A stretch of DNA of 64,000 bases, from NCBI GenBank assembly GCA_030765045.1, contig CM060965.1, positions 153,307,874 through 153,371,873 on the forward strand. Reading direction: 5' to 3'. Below are positions 58,569-64,000 of this stretch, in pieces. The stretch is from Tenodera sinensis (lineage: Eukaryota; Arthropoda; Insecta; Mantodea; Mantidae). A program made the translations under genes and the position numbers. The notes beneath the pieces were generated by a model. It worked only from the letters and a program-made list of their open reading frames with translations. It searched no databases and was not told the origin of the DNA. Each line of letters begins with the position of its first letter. The first letter of the stretch is position 1.

Positions 58569-59891
58569 ATGACGCAGATTAATTCAGATGATTTAGAGGA
58601 TGCACTTAATTTGTTGGAGAGTGTGACAGAAGAAAAGAGTTCAAAGAAGGATTTAAAGAAGGATAGACTAAAATTATCACAGGCATCACATACACATATA
58701 CGAGATCGAGATAAAATGTCTGACACAGTCGATCAGTGCATCGAAAGTGCTCTTGAAAAAATATTAAAAGTTACCGAAGTGAGCAAAAATTTGAGATTTG
58801 ATTTAAAGGAAAGTTTGGTAAAATCGGTAAATGTACTAAGGAAAGTAATTTGTAAGCTTAAGACTGATTCCAAGGAAAAGGATAGAGAATTGAACGAATT
58901 GCGTTTAGAAATGAAGAAAGCAACTACCAACCAGAAAAAATTATATGTTGACGCCGCGGTTGGGGTCTCGGCAGATCATAACCAATTACATCAAGGTGTT
59001 AAGTGTATCACTGGCGGATTAAGCACTGGGGAAGGCTGTGACAGTGGTGAGTGGACGAAAGTAACCTATGGTGGTAGAGGGAAGAAACAATATTCTGATA
59101 TTCTAACCAGTAGAGAATATGATTCTGAATTGAATAAGAACAAAGAAAAGAAGATCTACAAATTATTTGTTAAATCCAAAACTGATCAAAGTACAGAGTA
59201 CACCAAAACTTTACTCAAAACAAAGCTGAATCCAGCTAAGATGAAAGTTGGAGTAACTGCTATGAAATCATTGAAGAATGGACAAATATTAATAGAGTCT
59301 GATAAAAAATGCGATTTAGAGAAGGTATGTAGTGAAATAAACAGCGTTTGTGGGCTTGAATTGGAGAGTCACCTACCGAAAGTTAGAAACCCTAGATTGA
59401 TTATTTTTAATGTCCCAGAAGATATAACAATGGAAAACGCGGTAGAAGTGATTGTATCACAAAATTCGGAAGCAGAACTCAATGAAGGAGATGTTATTCC
59501 TAAATTCATATTTGAGGACAGAAAGAAACGCAAGAATTTGATCATAGAAGTCAACTCTGAACTTAGGAAACGACTTCAAGGTAAAAAGTTAAAAATTGGA
59601 TGGCACATCTGCAATACTGATGATTATATCTCAATTCTAAGATGCTATAAATGTTCTAAATTCAATCATAAAGCAGAAGATTGCAAAGGAGAGTTGACAT
59701 GCCCTCACTGCGCAATGAAACATAAGATTAGCGAATGTAAGGCCAGCAAAGACAGCTATCGATGCATCAATTGCGTTAATTTCAATAGGTACAATGAAAA
59801 ATCATTGAATGAAAATCACTCATCCTTGGACAAAAGTTGTATATGCTACATGAATATGATAAAAAGAAATACAGAGAAAATTGACTACTGA
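58569..59891 (+). CDS. ORF1: LINE ORF1 (RNA-binding, CCHC zinc knuckles)
   Basis: 440 codons, intact. The N-terminal ~110 residues are charged and helical. The central region (about 195-345) resembles the RRM-like middle part of R1/jockey ORF1 proteins (YKLFVKSKTD, VCGLELES, PRLIIFNVPEDI). Three zinc knuckles follow: CYKCSKFNHKAEDC (C-x2-C-x4-H-x4-C), CPHCAMKHKISEC (C-x2-C-x3-H-x4-C) and a longer CINC...H...C. The protein coats the LINE RNA and helps target-site engagement. Its stop TGA is one base from the ORF2 ATG. Confidence 0.92.
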   Translation: MTQINSDDLEDALNLLESVTEEKSSKKDLKKDRLKLSQASHTHIRDRDKMSDTVDQCIESALEKILKVTEVSKNLRFDLKESLVKSVNVLRKVICKLKTDSKEKDRELNELRLEMKKATTNQKKLYVDAAVGVSADHNQLHQGVKCITGGLSTGEGCDSGEWTKVTYGGRGKKQYSDILTSREYDSELNKNKEKKIYKLFVKSKTDQSTEYTKTLLKTKLNPAKMKVGVTAMKSLKNGQILIESDKKCDLEKVCSEINSVCGLELESHLPKVRNPRLIIFNVPEDITMENAVEVIVSQNSEAELNEGDVIPKFIFEDRKKRKNLIIEVNSELRKRLQGKKLKIGWHICNTDDYISILRCYKCSKFNHKAEDCKGELTCPHCAMKHKISECKASKDSYRCINCVNFNRYNEKSLNENHSSLDKSCICYMNMIKRNTEKIDY

Positions 59892-59892
59892 C

Positions 59893-62800
59893 ATGGCAGA
59901 AACTCACAGAAAAATAAATATGAGATCCATAAATTACCTGCAACATAAGGATGCGGTGAAAAGTAATCCAAATATGGATAGTTATATTCTGAAATGTTAT
60001 CAAGTAAACGTCAAACATTCGAGGATAGCCACGAGCAATTTAGTTCAAATTATTAATGAATTCAATATTGATTTAATATTCGTTCAGGAACCATATACGC
60101 TAAATAACAAACTTGCTGGAATTCCCAATAAATTAAGAACATATACAAGTGGTAACCTGAGGAAAAGAGCAGCTATAATAATCAACAACAAAAGCATTGA
60201 TGTCATTAAATTAGCCCAGGTATCTGATGAAGATTGTGTAGTTATAGAAGTTAAATATGGGGACAAAAACTTTTTCGCTGCAAGCATGTACTTCGACATA
60301 ACTAGAGATATTGAAGTAGACCTACAAAAAATTGAAAGATTTTTGAATGTTATTAAAGACCACGGATTAGTTATTTCAGCAGACACGAATGCCAGAAATA
60401 AAATGTGGTTCGACACAATTAATAACGAACGAGGACAGAAACTTGTAGACCTTATAACTTCTTGTGATTTACATATTATCAACGAAGACACTGGAGAGGC
60501 AACTTTCGAAAGTGCACAAGGCCGAAGCTGCATAGATCTCACCATCGTGAACACTAAATTATTGAAGTTTATCATTGAATGGAAGAATAGTGAAGAAGAA
60601 AGCTGCTCAGACCACAAATTAATTACATTCAAGATAGGCAAAATAAATCGAAGCAGAGAAATTACACACAAAGGCTCCAGATATATTATTAAAGATGATA
60701 ACTTTAATACATTTGATAAACTCCAAATAACAAATTTCACAGAATTTCTTAATACAGATTTGAATGACGGTGAGCTTGACACAGAACTTAACAACATAAC
60801 AAATGAATCAACAGATATAGAACAACTAGTCGAAAAGTGTTTTGCAGGAATAAATTCTGCATGTAAGGGATCATTTCGAACCACTGGGAAAACAAAAGAG
60901 ATCAATGGGAGAACTGTCCCATGGTGGTCACCTGAGCTCACGATACTCAGAAAAAAGGTGAACGCACTCAGAAGGCGATACCAGAGAACAAGAAATAATG
61001 AAAAATTAAGACAAGTGAGGAGACTTCAGTATCAAGAAGGCAATCGTGAATATCAATCTAAAATTAATGCAGCAAAAATAATATCATGGAAGAAATATTG
61101 TAGCATCACTGATGGATCTAACCCATGGAATATAATTTATAAAATTGCAGCCGGCAAATTGAGAGACCAAACACCACTGACTACACTTAAAAAAGAAGAC
61201 GGAACATACACAATTGATTCATCAAGTACACTTGATTATATGATGGACTACTTCATTCCGAAAGACAGTTTAGAGGATGACAGTGAGCAACACAAACAAT
61301 ATAGAAGACAGCTGGCTGAAGAAATTTATAACCCGGATGATGTCGAATTTACACAGACAGAAGTTATGTGCGCATTGGAAACATTCAATCCTAAAAAGGC
61401 ACCAGGAGAAGACGGCATTACCAGTAAAATATTCTTAAGGGCATTTAAGCTTTTCCCTCGTTTCTTTACTGCACTGTACAATGGATGCCTGAAAAATGGT
61501 ATATTTCCCAAAAAATGGAAGAACGCAAAAATAATTCCAATAGTTAAACCAGGGAAAATTGATAGTGAAGAAGTTTCAAAATACCGCCCCATAAGTCTGC
61601 TTAACACTGCTGGCAAAGTTTTGGAGAAATTGATGATAGAGAGAATCCTTCATCACATAAATTCAAGAAACCTCTTCAACTCAAACCAGTTTGGTTTTAT
61701 GCCTCAAAAAAGCACAGTGGACGCAGGAATGGCGATGAAAGCGTTTGTACAACAGAATCTACAAAAATATAAGTACATCATATTAACTAGTCTGGATGTC
61801 AGAGGAGCATTTGACGCAGCATGGTGGCCCAGCATCCTTAATAACTTGAAAAAGCTCAGCTGCCCTAGAAATCTATATAAACTATCGGAGAACTACTTTC
61901 ATGATAGGAAAGCTAGTTTATGCTTCAATTCATATAAATCAGAGAGAGAAGTTACAAAAGGCATCCCCCAAGGATCGAGCTGTGGACCAGGTTACTGGAA
62001 TATATTATATAATTCCCTACTTAACCTGGAATTTACTGAAAGGACCGAAGTCTTAGCCTTTGCTGATGACTTGCTAGTAATGACCAAAGGCAGCAGCATA
62101 ATGGACGCTGAAAACTTCGCAAATCAGGATATCAAGAAAATAGAGTTCTGGGCTAAAGACAACAAAATTAATTTCAATGAAACAAAGTCTCAAGTACTAT
62201 TAATAACAAGGAAGAGACACCCTCTCAACGGTGATATCCATATCTACTTGAATGATACAAAATTGACACAGAAAAAAGAACTAAAATATTTAGGAATATA
62301 TATATAGACTCAAAATTTAAATTCGACAAACATATAGATTACATTCAAGAAAAAGCATTAGCTCTCTTACACGCCTTATCCAAATCTGCAAAATTGAACT
62401 GGGGTCTTGGATGCAAAGCTTTCCATACAATTTACAAGGGAGCCATCGAACCGATAATAACCTATGGAGCTCCGATATGGGAAGAAGCTATAAAAAATAA
62501 GAAAAATCTAAAGAAACTCCAAAGAGTTCAAAGATTATGCAATATAAAAATTGCAAAGGCATATAGGACCATCTCTTATGAAGCATCTTGTATTATAGCT
62601 GGAATCCAACCAATAGATCTGACTATTATGGGAGAAATAAATAAGTATAAATCATTACATGGTGACAGAGATTACGACGCACCCCTGAAAACAAACTACT
62701 GGGTTCACCCTGCGAAACGTATTTGTATAGAGGAAATCAATCCCAAATTACAATATACGTTTCAGATTTATACAGATGGGAGCAAAATAGCAGAGAAAGT

Positions 62801-63607
62801 GGGAGCTGCAGCTGCGGTATTTCAGAAGGAAGAACTAATACGACAACTTAAGTACAAATTAGGCAATCGCTGTTCTAATAACCAAGCGGAGCAGTTGGCA
62901 ATCCTGAAAGCTCTTCAAGTAATTTCCACTTTGCAAGAACTTAAAGATGTGGACAAAAACGTTGCCATCTTCACTGATAGCAAAGTAACACTGTGTTTAC
63001 TGAAGAACAATAAGAAACATAATTCCATTGCACAAATGATATTAAACACTATGTCAACTCTAAACCAAAACAAGTGGACAGTACACTTCAGCTGGGTGAA
63101 AGCACATGAAGGAATACCAGGCAATGAGTTAGCTGATAAATTAGCTAAAGAATCTGCGGTGGACCAACGAAGTGCAATCATCTACAACAAAGTACCAAAA
63201 TCGACCATCATAGCTGAAATTAGGGAAAATGTTTACAACAATGGCAAGACAGATGGAATAAGACTACAAAAGGTCTTTTAACAAAATCCTTTATTCCCTC
63301 AGTTAAAGGAAGACATTGCATAAAGCTACCTACATCATCGGAACTTACAGCAATAATTTCAGGACATGGCAAAACTAAATATTACTTCTATAGATTTCAC
63401 ATTATAGAAGATCCCACCTGTACTTGTAACAGAGGCCCTCAAACTGTAAACCACTTAATCTATGAATGTCCAGACATCAAACAAGAAAGGTCGACACTCA
63501 TAAATGAATTAAGGAAGAACGGAGGGACCTGGCCAGCTACGAACAGTGAATTGTTATCAAAACATTTAAGAGCATTTCACAAGTTTGTTCTCTCACTTAA
63601 ATTATAG
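59893..63607 (+). pseudogene. ORF2: LINE ORF2 (APE endonuclease, RT, RNase H), two frameshifts
   Basis: The first frame (59893-62307, 804 codons from ATG) has the endonuclease with FVQEPYT, SADTNARNKMWF, SCIDLTIVN and SDHKLITF, all expected catalytic boxes. The RT follows with KKAPGEDGITSKIF, YRPISLLNT, SLDVRGAFDAAWW, GIPQGSSCGP and catalytic FADD. A 2-bp gain in a TA run at about 62298-62306 stops the frame. The second frame (to 63281) has the RNase H boxes YTDGSK, NNQAEQLA, FTDSKVTL and HEGIPGNELADKLAKE. A 1-bp loss near 63253 shifts again. The third frame has the C-terminal CTCNRGPQTVNHLIYEC knuckle and ends TAG at 63605-63607. All domains are present, but the copy as it stands cannot make a full protein. 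Confidence 0.92.
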
Positions 63608-63949
63608 GTTAGCCACAAAACAGACATAAAACGTACCATTCAAAGGAATGGTCCTATTTTATAATCCTAAACGCTTTTAAGATTTTTATAAAGATTGTAA
63701 TCGTCAAATTATGACATAGACCAGGTTATATGTGAACTAACTAAAATTCTATGTTAAAGATAGACTTTAAGCAGCACTAGAATGTTTTGTAACAAGTCAA
63801 CTACAAATGTCTCAATGTAAATCCCAATTTGTAACTTGCTTGTTATATGATTCAACATTTTATATTATGTCTTGAAAACATGTAATGTTACAGCTGTAAT
63901 GGGGCATGTTGTTAATTATCAATAAAAAAAAACAAAAAAAAACACAGAC

Positions 63950-64000
63950 ACACACAGACACACACACAGACACACACACAGACACACACACAGACACAGA
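63950..64000. repeat. (CAGACACACA)n microsatellite, 3' flank of LINE
   Basis: The same repeat type as 57900-58204 continues to the window end, which shows that the LINE split a microsatellite tract. Confidence 0.92.

Larger units (their letters stand above)
58205..63949 (+). mobile_element. Near-full-length R1-clade LINE in a (CAGACA)n microsatellite
   Basis: The element has a ~360-bp 5' UTR, ORF1, ORF2 and a 3' UTR ending CAATAAAAAAAAACAAAA. On both sides lies the same CAGACA/CACAGA microsatellite, so the likely target is the microsatellite itself. Domain order (CCHC ORF1; ORF2 with APE endonuclease, RT, RNase H) and RT motifs such as RGAFDAAWW and GIPQGSSCGPGYWN fit the R1 clade, which includes microsatellite-specific families such as Waldo and Mino. 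ORF2 carries two frameshifts. Confidence 0.88.

Noticed and set aside
59881..59892. TTG start for LINE ORF2 at 59881
   Set aside because: An ATG in the same frame follows at 59893, one base after the ORF1 stop, and the intervening codons overlap ORF1. ATG is the better start.
60084..60941. 285-codon minus-strand ORF
   Set aside because: It is antisense to the LINE endonuclease domain, which has all expected catalytic motifs on the plus strand.
53149..64000. Further XRCC1 exons (linker, BRCT)
   Set aside because: I looked for BRCT-like Trp and Gly-Gly patterns in all frames and found none supported; the frames here belong to transposons or repeats.

Overview
This is a 64 kb piece of an AT-rich, intron-rich and heavily transposon-loaded animal genome. 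The mobile elements (Ty3-like LTR, hAT, mariner, Tc1, Penelope, R1-type and jockey/L2-type LINEs, several tRNA-derived SINEs) and the host gene matches point to an arthropod, most likely an insect with a large genome. A cockroach, termite or other hemimetabolous insect would fit, but the species is an inference I cannot verify.

Two host genes can be assembled exon by exon, with matching splice phases, although almost no long ORF marks them. On the minus strand is a complete three-exon cold-shock-domain gene of the CARHSP1/CSDC2 family: exon 1 at 35418-35545, exon 2 at 12445-12567, exon 3 at 5788-5977, 146 codons, with introns of about 22.8 and 6.5 kb. On the plus strand is the 5' part of XRCC1, the single-strand-break and base-excision repair scaffold: exons at 36197-36241, 41253-41394, 44216-44362 and 52950-53148, covering the N-terminal domain. 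The BRCT parts must lie beyond the window. The two genes are head to head, with 651 bp between their start codons (35546-36196), and nearly everything else in the window is intron or downstream flank of one or the other.

Layout. 1-5787: downstream flank of the CSD gene, with a LINE 3' scrap, an ATT microsatellite and a Tigger-like MITE. 5978-12444 (CSD intron 2): fold-back SINEs and two copies of a dispersed ~0.8 kb repeat. 12568-35417 (CSD intron 1): a long inverted repeat, SINE pieces, a complete gag-only LTR element with TSD (16105-21025), a probable solo LTR, an hAT element with TSD (23931-26146), a SINE/mariner/SINE nest (26431-28133), LINE fragments and a Tc1 element holding a solo LTR (31537-33534). 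36242-52949 (XRCC1 introns 1-3): a decayed Tc1-like element, a piggyBac scrap, a LINE nested in a LINE, AT microsatellites, a Penelope-like element, a long-TIR element and a SINE-in-SINE composite. 53149-64000 (presumed XRCC1 intron 4): more SINEs, mariner-like scraps, a large CA-type microsatellite and a near-complete R1-clade LINE inserted in that microsatellite.

The observations most worth following are four. First, a SINE family whose seven copies all begin with an antisense tRNA-like arm and end with a sense body and AT-rich tail, so the transcripts would fold into hairpins. Second, a gag-only LTR element that keeps only the integrase C-terminal tail of pol. Third, a LINE sitting in its likely microsatellite target. 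Fourth, an XRCC1 N-terminus that lacks both cysteines of the redox disulfide known from the mammalian protein.
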